Below, in pieces: positions 41,206 to 54,236 of a DNA stretch of 64,000 bases; positions within the stretch are counted from its first letter, which is position 1, and the number at the start of each line of letters is the position of its first letter. The notes under the pieces were generated by a model that made no database searches, was not told the origin of the DNA, and saw nothing but the letters and a program-made list of their open reading frames with translations. A program made the position numbers and the translations under genes. Source of the stretch: Phaseolus vulgaris (lineage: Eukaryota > Streptophyta > Magnoliopsida > Fabales > Fabaceae). The stretch lies in assembly GCF_000499845.2 (NCBI RefSeq), contig NC_023754.2:17589359-17653358 (forward strand). Reading direction: 5' to 3'.

Positions 41206-42129
41206 AGTATTTGTTGTTCTCCAAATTAGTGAGTACAAGGCTAAGTTGAGATTGGTAGAAAATGGTGTGAAGCTTACTTGATTAGAGCTTCCAAATATAC
41301 CCAAAGGTTCCCATATTTTATATCAATATCAATGAAAAGTGTTTGGTAAAAATGTTCACAATTTAGTATGGATTGGCTTCAGGGAGAAAACAAATAATAA
41401 CCAGTTTAAGCAAGATTTACACAGTTTGATTGGATTGGTTGATCAACTTTTGTTTTTGTTAATAATATACTGAATTATGACTTTAAAATACTGAATTAAA
41501 AAAAAATAATTAGTATTAATTTTTTGCCAGCATAATATCTAAAGTAATTGTTTAAGCATACTAATATTTAATACCATATATATGAATACAAAGTTAGGAA
41601 CAAAAAGAGACAACACAAAATTACTAAACAAATTTTAAAAATATCATAAATACAATTTAGTTAAAATATGATAATGATGTAACACCGCTTTAAAATAAGT
41701 AAAATTGATGCAAATCAATCAATTTTCAAGATAAAAACTCAGCCTAAAATTAATTTTGACTTTTTTTTATAAGAAGACACTGAATTTTAGTAGAAAAAAA
41801 TTATTGGTAGATGTAATTGATTTTATTGAATTAATGAAAGTTGGTAAGTTGTTTTATAGTGTAATATATTAAAATTATCTCTTAGATGTATTTTTTTTTA
41901 AAATATAAATATTATTTTGAATAAAAAATTAGTTGAGAAAATAAAAATAAATTATTTCTTAAAAATGATAATATTTAAAATATTATTTATTAACTGTTGA
42001 TAATAATTATAAAAAAATTAAAAAAAGACTCAATAAATAGAATTATTTTTAAAAAATCAAATGTTGGATATAAGGATAAATAAATAATTTACCAAAAAAT
42101 TTTCACAAAATTACCACTTTCTTCTCGTT

Positions 42130-42586
42130 CACTACAATAAAATCATTAAATAATATCCAAATTTAAAGAAAAAAAATTAATTAGTCACTATATTAACTAA
42201 ATTAGATACTAACTTAGAGACTAAAAATTTATTCATATCTAAAGTGGTTTCTATTATTAATAAAAATTTATAAAATGGTTTCTAAATTTGTATCTAAATT
42301 AACTACCTAAGTTTTAGCGACTAATATTTTTAATTATAAATTAGTTTCTAAAAGATTAAGAGATATTAATTTAGAATATAAAACGGTAAATACCAATTTA
42401 AAAACTTGTTAGTTAATTGTTAGATACCAATTTAAAAACTATTTTATAAATTTTTATTAATAATAGAAACTACTTTACATACCAATAATTTTTTTAGTTT
42501 ATAAAATAATTTCTAATTTAATCAAATATTAACTAATTATTTTGATCTCTAAAATTAGTTTCTATTTAATAATTTTCTTACAGTGA
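42130..42586. mobile_element. CACTA-type non-autonomous element
   Basis: The left end, CACTACAATAAAATCATTAA, and the right end, whose reverse complement is CACTGTAAGAAAATTATTAA, form ~22 bp terminal inverted repeats with CACTA-family termini. The ~455 bp interior has no coding and carries subterminal repeats such as GATACCAATTTAAAAA, ATTAACTAA and TTTTATAAATTTTTATTAAT in both orientations. A three-base target duplication was not clearly resolved. Related copies are at 53785-54236 and, partially, near 30720. Confidence 0.7.
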
Positions 42587-43006
42587 TTTTACATTATTTT
42601 TCTTTTTTTAAAATTTTTCTTATACTAAAACATACACAACTCTCATAAATAATCTAAAAAAATCTCCACAAGTAAATAATAAAAAATAAACAATGCATAA
42701 GTTTCAAATATCCAAATGTTTTCCACTTTGTGTTTACTCAGCGGAGGGTGATTTAACATAGACAATATAAGAATAAAGTTTCTTCTAGTGATTTTACACT
42801 ATTTTTCCTTTTTTTAAATTTTTCTTATACTAAAACATACACAATTCTCATAAATAATCTAAAAAAAATCTCCACAAGTAAATAATCGAAAATAAACAAT
42901 GCATAAGTCTCAAATATCCAAATTTTTTTCACTTTGTGTTTACTCGGTGGTTGTTGTTTTGTTTAAGGAAATAGGGTGATTTAACATAGACAATATAAGA
43001 ATAAAG
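42582..43006. repeat. 205-bp tandem duplication
   Basis: AGTGATTTTAC starts at 42582 and again at 42787. Both copies continue through ATACTAAAACATACACAA, TCTCCACAAGTAAATAAT, CACTTTGTGTTTACTC and end GATTTAACATAGACAATA. The second copy has a ~25 bp insertion (GTTGTTTTGTTTAAGG). The left copy begins at the right end of the CACTA-type element. Confidence 0.9.
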
Positions 43007-45341
43007 CTTTGTGAAATATGTTTGAAAAAAATCTCTTCACAAACGTGAGCTTCTGTAACATGGGTTTTTAATCCAATACCCTCAATTATCTTAGGGTGCT
43101 TCTTCCTTCACCCTATCATAAATGTGAATTGACAAATTTATTCCTAGGATGTTTTAAGAACTCAAGCACAACAACTCTTTTTTCTATACTATTTTCGTTG
43201 TTACTGTTTAGAGCAAGCGAGGATGAATATTTGGGGTAATTTTGATGATTTTAGTTCATTCTCATTGAACATATATCGACAAGTGCGCTTTTTGACAGCA
43301 TTGCGGTGATTAGTAGATGGTTTAGGAAGTGTTGATCTTCAGAGAGAAAGGTTAGGTTTTTTTTTTCTTCCAGAATTGATAATTCGTAATATTTATGGAA
43401 ATTGAAAATTTGGAATGAAATAGAGGAGTGTATGCAAATTACATTTTTGGAAAGTACAATACGTAACTTGTTTCTGGAAAGGGTAGTCAATAATCATTTC
43501 GGAATACCCTTTTAGAAACACGTTTTATAAATTATGGATTTATCAATCTAGAAATAAAAAAATATTTTCCAAAAAATATATTCTTTTGTCTTCTAGATTT
43601 TCTATTCCATAAACATTTTTTGTTTTTACGCAACACCTCCTATTTTGGAACCACCCAAAACTATCAAGAATAATTTGAGTATTTAAAAAAAAAATTGAAG
43701 TGCAAGAAAAAAAAAGCACACATTATCTTATATACATAATGGATAATATTATACTTAAAAGATTATGTTGATAGTTGTTTTAAGTCTCCCTAATAGTTAT
43801 AAGACTCTTATAATTAATTTATATCTTTATTTTTTATAATATTAACTTATTAAAATAAATAAAAAATATAATAAATAATTGTTAATAATAAATAAATAAT
43901 TTCTCTTTTCATTCATTACTTTTCGAAATGATTTTTTTTCACACATTTTTTACTTTTTATTTCTTTTCTCTTATACTCCCTTCATTTTTTAGCTCTACCA
44001 TTGAGCATTGGTATTTCAATTTTATGTCGATATGTTTTGGAGATGATGGGGGAGAAAGTCCTATTTGACAATCACTGCCTTTTACAAAAGTCTATCTCTC
44101 AAATAGGTTGTAAACAAGAAAAATATATTAAAATAATCATTATAAATAGCATCACTATTTAATACTTATTATCTTTAGATTATTTTTTCAGGTAACTTAA
44201 TTGTATATAGTAAGATAAGATTGTATATCATGGATGGTAACCCAAACCATGAATTCAAAGAATATTACCTAAAGCTATGTAGTAAAAATATAGCTTTTTT
44301 AAAATGCTATTACATTAGAATCCTTTCACAATAAAAAAGCCTCTGTGTGTATGAAATTGAAAACAAAAACCAGTAATTAGTTGAGGGTTAGTCTCATTGT
44401 ATTGTTATCACAAAGATAAAAATTTAATCATATCTTGTTTTTTATTGTTTGAAATTGTAGACTCTCAAGGATGGCTTTTTCTAAACTAGGGTTAAATTAC
44501 AATGCTTATAATGCAGAAAATTATTGTAGTGAGTTTCACTATGTTGATGTCCATGGTTTAGGCAGATGTCAAAAATATTGTTCTTACATAAATGTTTAAT
44601 TTCCATCTTCCCTTTATATTCATGATAAATTGGTTGTTTTGATTATAAATGTTTCAAATACTAGGTTTGGTTATAGACAAAAATATTAGGCTTAGTAATG
44701 GATTAACTATAAAGGGTACATAAGTATTAGTTAAAACTTCATATATTTCTTGAAGTAGACTAACATGCTATGCTTAATCATATATGTAGGACCTATAGTC
44801 TAAGACAGTGATAGCAAACTTAGGTATTTTCATTATACTATTAATCATTTTCTTGTTGTAGTTAGCCCTTGGTGATCTATAATAGAAGTTATTGCTAACA
44901 ATCCAAACCCTAACCCTAGCTATTTTCATATCTTGATGTCCCTAGTCTATGACCGACATAAATTATATCCATGCTTTGTTATTTGGGATCATTACTTCAA
45001 AATATCAGTTTCAAGGATCACGTTACACACATTCTAATGTGAAATCTCTTAACTTTGACACATCACAATCAAATTCAAAGATCCAATTAATTTTACAAAA
45101 TTCTAAATAAAGGACCCAATAGGCTAATGTATAAGACCAAGTTTTCTTATCCCTAGCATGCACGTACGATAAAAATTGATTGCCCTTTACAATTAGCATG
45201 GAAACTACATTCACACTTAAAACTTTTTTGCTCTAAAGAACAAGATCATTGTGTGCATACACTTGAGGATTTTGAGGATTGTCACAACTCCATGAAAAAA
45301 TAAAGATAAAGTGCAAGAGTTGGGTAGGTTTGGGTCCCATG

Positions 45342-45719
45342 TCATGACTTGGATATTTCATACCTACTGTTGAATTTTCTATTCTGAACCCAGTAGATCT
45401 GAAAATCTTGTTGAGAAGACATGTCCTTTACCCTTTCTATTTGTCTATATAATCTCAAATCATGAACTTTGTTGCCAATATTCTGGTTTATTCCCATTGA
45501 AGGATATGAAATCTTTGAGATACAATTGCATTGCCTAATGATAATGAGATTTGATGCAGCAGCTTTCCGTCCTTCTCTGTTGTTTTCCAACGTGTGTAAT
45601 GCAAATCTTATTGAACTGCCATCATTCTCAGATTCTGGGCCAATGAATAAACATGGAGGGAATCCCACCCACTTTCTGATCATAGCCCCATAGACACAAC
45701 TTTGGATTCTGCCAACCAT
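45342..45719 (-). other. Unassigned 125-codon open frame
   Basis: A continuous minus-strand frame from ATG (45719) to TGA, in a stretch with more even base composition than its flanks. I recognise no domain: it has scattered Cys, no signal peptide and no repeat. Candidate readings are a small lineage-specific gene, an exon of a gene fragment or a non-coding transcript. Confidence 0.2.
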
Positions 45720-47954
45720 TTAATATCTAACATGTGTAAAGATGCTTCACCCCATAGTATTAAAATAACATCTTTTACACTTGTTAACTAACTCTTCAAT
45801 AAAATGATTAATTCAACAATAACTATGAGTGCTACCAACATACATCTTTCAGCATATTTTTATGATTAAAGTTTGTTAAAAACCACACCACTACAAGTGA
45901 AACTTATGAAATGCATGTTTAATCGATCTAATTTTTCACTTTATACCAAAAGTTTTTCATGTAACTTGTATTGTATGTCACTCTCCAATCATCAATTTAA
46001 TAAAGGGGTGGTTCACAAAAAAAAAATATTTTCAAGAAGAATTCAATAAAGAGTAGAAAGATTAAAAAGATAAATTATTAGGTGATTCTACGATTTATAT
46101 TAATCCCATATAGTATGCATTTAAGTGGTATTAATTTTTTTTTCCTTTTAAGTTGAAATATGTATCACATAGATATCGATTAGGAAGATAGACACCCGAA
46201 ATATATATAGGCATATATCACCAAATAATTTCCAAAAGAAGAGTGCTATATATAACATTTATATATATATTCTAATAAAAACAAAAATGTTAGTATAAAT
46301 ATTGAAAATATACACCAAATATGATGCATTATACAAAGATATATCAACAAAAGCAACCTAGATGGGTTTTATTTCTTAGCATATAAAGATTATTTAGTAA
46401 AAAATATCCACCAAAGAAATTTCCATGTGTGCAAATAAAGGAGAATCATTAATTTCCCTGTAGTAGGTAATGTTTGACTCTGTGTTTTTTTTTATTTCTC
46501 CACTAAATTAATTACTTATTGTCCATCCATAATTAAAATCCAAAAACAAAGAATTGAAGTTACTGTGTGAATTTGGCTATAACTATAGTGCAGTGTTGAT
46601 GGAAAATAAGAATAAAGTGGGGAAGGAGCTTTTTAATTCCACTTGCAAAATGGAAGTTTTCCTTTTGTAAAGGATGGTGGTTAGTCTTGTCACATACTGT
46701 AGCAAAACCAAGTAGCAGGACCATTTAGGCTTACACCCTCATGCATGGTATGCTTGTTTTTATTATACTTGAATAGCCAGATTTTATATATATCCTTGGA
46801 CAAGTTACAAGGGTCGTTTTAAAATGCATCAATAATTTTGGAATTTCTATGAATAATTGACAATAAAGTTAACAAAAAAGTGAAAGTACTACTTTTCATA
46901 AAGGGTCACATTTTTTCTTCAAAAGAAAGCTTTGGTTAATGCAGGTAGAATTACATGTGGAATTGTATTCCATCACTCTTCATGTGATTCCATAATTTCA
47001 CCCCTCTCATTTTTATGGAAAACATGATAAAATTCAAACTTTTCTATAAATACTTGGTAAAAAAATAAGAAAAATGTTATAAATTTAAATTAACTTACCC
47101 ATATTTTTAAAAGCTTTTGTAACACCAACTTCTTTGAATGTCATATTTAACTTATTTTTCAGTTTGACCATCTTACATTTTCAGATATTTACTTCAGTGT
47201 TCTAGTTTAATTTTCATTCTGATATAAATATATACTTAGATTCATCTGTCAACTTTATAGAAAATGAATTTGGCCTATAAAATGTACCCTGAAGACCACC
47301 ATTGCTATGTTCAACATTCAATCATTCACTCCTTTATGAGAAGGAAGCACTTTGTCATTAACAGACGAAACACTTTGCAGACCAATAAACTTGTCCACAC
47401 CTGCATGACTTTTGCATTATGCACAAATTGAAGCATATATGCTTACATCTTGAAAAAAAAAATCGATCTGAGATTGGTCCAAAACAAAGAAACAGTGGAA
47501 TTGTGCGCAAGGAATTTGTCTTGGCATATCCTATTTTCCAAAGGCAGGCTTGTAGAAAGTGGAGCAGATGTGGTCAAAATGACCTTATTGCAAAGAAGAA
47601 AAAGCTTATAGTGATGATTTGCATCTCTAATCAAATGCACATAAGCTTCTATTTCAATTATTGCACCTTTCTCTTTACTTGGTTGTTGTGAATCAATTGT
47701 GTAATTAATTAATTTGTAGATTCTCCTTCCAAGGAAAGTTTGTAGGCGTGTCTTTGTACAATTGAGCACACATATTGGAATCATCTGAGCTTTGCAAAGC
47801 TAATCAAGTAGAATAAGTGCTAATAGACCCTCAAAATAGATTATATTAAAATCTAGACTTTACTTAAGGTAGCCACAAACACACTGTATCAGCAACTTCT
47901 TTAGTCATTTTCATGTCAAAGATTATCTGCCACAATGTTTACTTATCATTCATA

Positions 47955-47978
47955 TTTATTTATTTATTTATTTATTTA
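47955..47978. repeat. (TTTA)n microsatellite
   Basis: Five to six perfect TTTA units. Confidence 0.9.
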
Positions 47979-49423
47979 CTATTCTCATTATCTCCACAAA
48001 GCACTCTTTGGGAAAGGGAAAAGAATGAGTATGGCAAGATTCTTCATTCTCATTCTCAAAGAAAATAAATATGTGGTCAATGAATTTTCTCTTCAGAGAG
48101 AGAATCCAGAACCCTTTTGTTTCTGTGTATATAATAAACGATTAAATGTGTACTGTTAAATGATATATTAAAGCCAAATAAAACTATCATAAAGTCAATG
48201 AAATTTTTAAGATGTTTTATTTAGAATGTCATTATGAAATATTTACTAAAGATGCTTTCAACCATGCCATTACCATTTCCTATATTACAATATACAAAAT
48301 GTTTTAGAGATATTTTTGTGCATGTGTTTTGTTCAGAATATCATTGGAAAGGAGGTTTACCCTGTATTTGTACAATAGACTTTATAAGATAAAATTAATG
48401 ATTTTGGCTAAAGTTCTAAGGTTGATGAAGAGGATGTTTGGTAGTTTTAAAATCCCACTGTCAATATCTATAATGTGATTTACTCAAATTTATTATGTAA
48501 GGATATGTAATAGTAACATACATATAAATCTAATCATAAAATTTTGGCCATCTAATTATAATCCAGGGAGAAACTACAGCATGATAATAAAATATGGTTC
48601 ATGTTACACAATATATAATATAATATCTGGTTAAAATTTGTTTTTGGAAAAATAAAAAAGGCTGAGGTTGTCTCCATAAATGGCATCAACGATTTGAGGC
48701 AAGATTTGGAGAACAGTGAAGTATTTAAAATTATGTTAAACAGAATGGGTCCGTACACATAGAATCACAATGACTATGATGCTTTATTTGGATTTACTCA
48801 GTGAACAGTGCACAAACAGTGGCCTCAACATCGTGCATGACCAAATTCTTTGTTAAGAATATATTACCCATCTAATCCGACATGAATCACGCTTGTACCA
48901 TATGTCTCTGTTTATTCTAATTAAACAACTAATTAATCCACATGAATCTCACTTTGTGTAAAATATGTTCGTGCATCTTAATCTTATCTTAGAAGAACCA
49001 TTGCTAAGGTACTAGATTACGGATCTCTCAATTTCTTACTATTTTTTTGCTCTTTAAATACAATTTTCCATCAACAGTTCATACATAAATGCTTGCCATA
49101 GTACAAGGGACCCTTTCTGTTTAAAGTTAACATTTCATTCTAAACTTAGCTTCAAATCCAATATTCTTAAACGAAAATCCAAAGTTTGGTACTTCTTTTT
49201 GCCTAGCAGCTCTCACCTTTCACAAATGTAAGGTTGGTGAAGAAACAAATTTCAACACCTTCCTTCAAGTTCATATACCAAGAAGGCAATAACTAACTAA
49301 TAGTCTAATGTAAGGTATTCACATAAAACATGGTAAAAGGCACAGACACTGTACTAGTGAGTGCACTGAGCAAAAGACACTGTTTCTAGCCATAAATAAT
49401 TCAACACAACCACCTCCACCACA

Positions 49424-50741
49424 TCATGCATGGGAATAGTGTTGGGAGGGCTGCATTTGGAAAACCATGTTTGGTGTCTGAGGTCCGAAGTAAGAAGACT
49501 CATGAAGAGAACTTCTGTGCAGATTTTGGCCCTGCACCTTAAACCCATATGAGTTAAGGCCATAAGGGGACACGAACACTTGTTCATGTGCAGGATTCAG
49601 AGACATGGCCACTCCTGCATTTGACTGATTCCTCCATTGGAAATTCATTCCTGATGAGGCACCACTGGAAATTGGCTGCTGGTGTGAGAGCATCACAGAA
49701 TGCCGGGGTGAAGTGGATCTTTTGCTGTCTTCTGAAGAAGTTCTGGAGGTTTCCGTGAGATTCACTGTTGTTATGTCATGGATGCTAGCCCTCCTCTTGT
49801 CTTTGCCTCCTGAAAGTTGCCTGATGAAGTACTTCTGCGCATGACTAGCAACTTGAGTTGGCGTTCGAGTAATCACAAAATTGCGTGAAATGTTTCTCCA
49901 ATCACCTTTGCCATACTTCTTCAGCCCCAGTAGAAACAATCTGTGGAGAATTTTTCACAAAGCATAATCAAGTTCCAAGTTCACACTCAACATCTCATAT
50001 AAATAGCACAAGAATTTATTTATTTGACCTAACTAACCACCCACATAGCTTGCCTCATGAAGGCTATAATGACCTTAAAACAAATAAGAAAAATCCAACT
50101 CCTGATAACAAAGTAGGCAGCATCATTGCTCCTACTCCTAGGTTCACATATAAAGTACATCATAAACTTAACCACATCCATTAATTCTTGCGGTACTCGT
50201 ATACATCATTTTTCTTGCCAAACTAATTCCCATTTTCAAGAACTAAATTCATAGATGGAAATAAAATTTAAAAGCAACAGTAATAATAAAGAATAAGCAA
50301 CAAGATGACTCACTTGTGTTCCTCTTCAGTCCATGGCACACCTTTTTTCCTTTCCTGCTCAGGAGGTCTGCCAGAGGAGGATCTCTTAGCAGTGATGCCT
50401 TTGAAGCCATCGTAGCCAGGAGTATTCACCCAGTCTAGGGTGAAGGGTGAGGTGGTGGTACTGTAGCCTGGAATCGGGATCAAGCCAGCTTCTATGTCAC
50501 TAACATCTGCTTCCAATTCCTTGTACTGCTTCACCACATCCATAACTGTCTTTCCTGGTATCATCTCAGCCACCTTGTGCCACCGATCCGGGGTGTCCTT
50601 GTCATAAACAGCAAGAGCATTCTCAAACAGCTTGTTCTCTGCAGGGGTCCATTTGGTGTTGTTCCTGTTATCATCCATAAGCCAATTGGAGTTGTACATG
50701 TAAGGTGAGGCAGGAGGGAGGATCTCCATTTCCCACTTCAT
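49424..50741 (-). CDS. DIVARICATA-type MYB (two SANT/MYB repeats, SHAQKYF class)
   Basis: Nuclear transcription factor of the I-box-binding-like/DIVARICATA group. Exons 50741-50314 and 49940-49424 (GTGAGT donor, CCACAG acceptor) give 945 nt, or 314 aa. The N-terminus MEILPP is the family signature; the ATG at 50741 adds MKWE in front, as in other legume members. The first MYB-like domain is at about 30-80 ([14 protein letters not shown]...[15 protein letters not shown]). A linker with IPIPGY and SPFTLDW follows. The second domain is at about 134-183 ([26 protein letters not shown]...[20 protein letters not shown] at 175-181). [13 protein letters not shown] and a Ser/Gln-rich tail complete it. 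The intron falls at the conserved position inside the second domain. Members bind GATAA-type sites and act in floral asymmetry, growth and stress; the target here is unknown. Confidence 0.96.
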
Positions 50742-51800
50742 GACACCAAAGTCACAACACAAGGAAACACGCAAACTATGGGAGCATCAAGAACAAGGTT
50801 TGAGCCAATTCAAGATGGTTTTTTGGTTTGGTGTGGGTATGTGTCTGTGGATTTTACTTGAAAGATTACACAATTTTATGGGAAGCAGGGTTGATTCAGA
50901 GCAGGAGAGAGAGGGAGATATCTGAGAAGCAGAGGTGGAGGTTTTACCACAACACTATCAAGGATAAATCAACAAGCATTTTTTGAAAGGAATCAGAATA
51001 GCCTTTTTTATGTGTAGGAAAGGAGGTGTGCTCTTCAGGAATCTACAAAAGACCCACTTTGTAAAAAAATCAAAGGGAATGCTCCAAATTGAGGTTCAAG
51101 ATTATTACCTAATTGGTCCAAAGGAAAACCCTAGAAACATTTATGATGAGATCTAAACCCAATGAACATCCCTCCCTCATACCAAAAACTGGAACTGAGA
51201 CACAGCAAAATTCCAGACAAAAAACAAATCCCAACACAACAAAAATGACAACTTTCAGAGCGGAAAAATCTGACAACTCTTTCTGCACTTCAATTTGAGT
51301 TTACCCCAATTGGGAAAGCAATCAGAAGCCAAGGAACAGCAAAAGGGGTGCAGCCTGAGACAATGAATGTACAGACCCAATTAGGAAAGAGCAGAAAGAC
51401 TCTGAATTTATGAGGGAAGAGGGTGGTGGAAGAAAAAGAAGAAAAGCTTGTTTAAAAAAACACAAAACAAAACTCTTTTTTTTTTTTTTTTTTAAAATCC
51501 TTTTCCTTGATGCTGAGCTACAAAGAAAAGAGAAAGAAATATTGAAAAGAAACTTAGCACAAAAACGGAATAGGAGCCCCCCCAAATGGAAAAGAGGGAA
51601 ATTATATGGAAGCAGAAAAAGCAAAGTGGTGAAGCTTGAAAGAATGAATCTTAAAACAAGCTTTGGCACTCTCTCCTGAAAGGAGAAGCACCAAGGGAGA
51701 GAGAACCAAAAAGCAGTGGCTGAAGGTGGTGAGCTGTGATTGGGTGCTATGTGTGTGTGTGGATCCTGCAACCATATAAAAAGTTCCCTCTTATTATAAT
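50742..51800 (-). promoter_or_regulatory. MYB gene leader and promoter region
   Basis: Upstream of the ATG the minus strand is CT-rich (50880-50930, 51400-51720), with a 15-17 base poly-A on the minus strand (poly-T at 51477-51493). A TATATGG at about 51778-51772 is a candidate TATA box, which would imply a ~1 kb leader that may be spliced. A long open frame at 51322-51828 has frame bias from the pyrimidine-rich tract and is not taken as coding. Confidence 0.4.
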
Positions 51801-53034
51801 GCACACACACACCCCTGCTTCTGTGCACTTTTTTTTATTAAAAATAATAATAATGAGTAATTACTGATTTATAAATGCATTATTTACTCCTAAATATTAT
51901 TTTATTCATTCGTTTAATTTCCTTTTTGTCTTTTCCATTGACGTTCATTCGCAGCTCAGCAAGCTTGGCTATGTTGCTTTGCAATGGTGAAGTAACACCC
52001 CACTTCCAGATACATGCATCATTCATATTCAGTCTTCGTTTATGGAGATTTCAGTTTCCTTTCATGTAACCGTGTGAAGCTTTTTACATTCATAATAAAT
52101 ATAAATGGTATAGGAGTTAATTGCTAAGCAAATTCATTAATCATCCTAATTATTATCATCAATGATACTAATTACTATTTACTAATTATAAAAAAATTCA
52201 TTTACTACCACTATAACTATAATTTATTGGCATTATGATTATTGAGTAATATCATTTATTGTTTCAAAAAAAGTTATACTCTCTCTTCTCCATTTTATTT
52301 TATCTTTTGTTTCAGAAATATAGTGAATAAATTAGTGAATAGAAAATTTTTACTACATTTTTTTTTTTGTAGTTACTACATATTTAAACAATTATTATTA
52401 TATTTGTTCTATAAAAGCGTTTAACAATGCATGTTCTGTAAATAATCCAGGTAGTGAGTTCTTTTCTCGTTTAACTTGTAAGTAATTAAAATAATTATAT
52501 TTAGTTTATGACTAATAATAAAATAATTTAGATTACAAAATATTTATTACGTATAATATTGAACTAAAATTATAATTATTACATTAAAAATGTAAATTAT
52601 TATCAATTAAAATTACTATATAATATATACACACTTAAATATACTGCCTCATTGACATTTATGTAAAAAGAATATTTTTATTGTTCTCAAATATAAATAA
52701 ACTTTTTCTACATTTACTTTATTAAATGATTTTTTTTTCTAAAATAGTACTCCCATTGACATATGTCTTGTCTTTTGTTACATTATCATGATACGGATTT
52801 TTTATTTTATGGTAATGAAATTAAAAACAAAATATTAAAATTGAACAAATTAAATATTAAATCTCTTGAATTTTTTCTCATAGATACTACAAAAAATAAT
52901 GATGGTAGAGTCCCTAAAAGAGTAATGTAAAAAATAAAAGAGTAATGTTAACTAAGCCTACATAAAGAAAATATATTATTTAACTATAGTGTAGGTTTGA
53001 GGACACTAAAAAGGTATATAAAATTAAATAATTA

Positions 53035-53145
53035 TTAAGAAGTAGACTTTAAGTCAAACTCAACTTCATAAAATCAACTTATAAGGTGAGGTTTGCACCC
53101 ACTTATGTACTATGAAATGTCATAATTGATGTGGGATCTCCAACA
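53035..53145 (-). mobile_element. Solo TRIM LTR, third copy
   Basis: On the minus strand this reads TGTTGGAGATCCCACATC, then CATAAGTGGGTGCAAACCTC and TTGAGTTTGACTTAAAGTC, the same LTR family as at 38508 and 41081 and the best preserved of the three. ATAATT lies on both sides and may be the target duplication. No PBS follows. Confidence 0.75.
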
Positions 53146-53784
53146 ATAATTAAACTTAGTGTCGCTGTTGAGGACACTACGTGAGAAAACAAATGTGAGT
53201 AAATTGTCGTCATTTGAGACAGTGTCTAGGAAACAAAGATTAGTGTCGCTTAGACCTACGCTAAATGTAATAAAATATTAACTTGCATTCACTTTGTATC
53301 CTCATCCTCGATGTTGTATCATTCTGAAACTTTTTTTAATTGCATCTACTTTGTGTTATATTCTAGACTCAATATTATTTTGTCTCTTAATTTTTTTATT
53401 GCATTTACTTTGTGTCGCCCAATTCTAAGCACTAACTTATTATTATATTAATAATTTTTAGTGAGTTAAAGGTCTTCATTGTGGACACAATATTTGACAT
53501 TTATTTTGTGTTCAACTTGAGTAGACTTCACCCTTACTAGTGACTTCTCTTTTGTTGACAACTAAACTTAATTTTTCTTGTTGTAAGTATGTTCTTATAA
53601 AGTGTTTAAATTGGATAAAATCTTAAAAATAAATTAAAATATAAATTTTATATTTTAATTCATCTATAACATCATATGTTATTACGATTTTTTAAAATTT
53701 AAAAACTCAAAAATTAGATTAATGGATAAAAGAATATTAAATTCCTAAAAAAAAAATCATCATTAAAATTATTTTTTTTAAATG

Positions 53785-54236
53785 TCTATCACTAACCACT
53801 TCAAAAAAAAAATAACAATTAATTTTTTTAAAAAAAAAATTATATTAACTAACTTATATATTATTTTATAAATTAAGAAATTATTGATATTCTAAAACAA
53901 TTTATACTATTAATATAAATTTAAAAAATAGTTTTTAAATTGGTATCTAACTTTAACTACTAAGATTTTAGCTATTATAATTATTTTACATTCTAAATTA
54001 ATCTTTAACTATAAATTAGTGATTAATTTATAATCTAATCTAGTTAGTAGTTAAAAATTTTGTAGTTAATGATAGATACCAATTTATAAAATATTTTATA
54101 AATTTTTATTAATAATTAAAACTACTTTAGATATCAATAATAGTGTAGTTTATAAAATAATATCTAACTTAGTTAATTAACGATTAATTATTTTTAGTCT
54201 CTAAATTATTTATTATTTAATGATTTTTTTTAGTGA
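53785..54236. mobile_element. CACTA-like non-autonomous element, second copy
   Basis: Shares with 42130-42586 the interior motifs GATACCAATTTATAAAA, TTTATAAATTTTTATTAAT, AACTACTTTAGATA and TTTAATGATTTTTTTTAGTG at the right end, and starts CACTAACCACTTC. The interior symmetry (GGTATCTAAC... and ...GATAGATACC) is the same. No coding. Confidence 0.55.

Larger units (their letters stand above)
41210..49420. other. Intergenic region between GH3 and the MYB gene
   Basis: About 8 kb without a gene I can support. It contains a CACTA-type element and an adjacent 205 bp duplication (42130-43006) and a TTTA microsatellite (47955-47978). Unassigned open frames occur at 45342-45719 (minus) and 47419-47784 (both strands). 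The segment 49150-49420 probably includes the MYB 3' UTR. Elsewhere I see only AT-rich DNA. Confidence 0.6.

Noticed and set aside
44904..44920. AACCCTAACCCTAG, telomere-like motif
   Set aside because: Only two units; too short for an interstitial telomere and fits a chance telo-box.
47419..47784. Overlapping ~90-113-codon frames on both strands
   Set aside because: No recognisable domain, mutual overlap, and no splice or regulatory context.
51322..51828. 168-codon minus-strand frame upstream of the MYB gene
   Set aside because: Pyrimidine-rich leader sequence gives Phe/Leu/Ser-rich translation; it includes the candidate TATA box.
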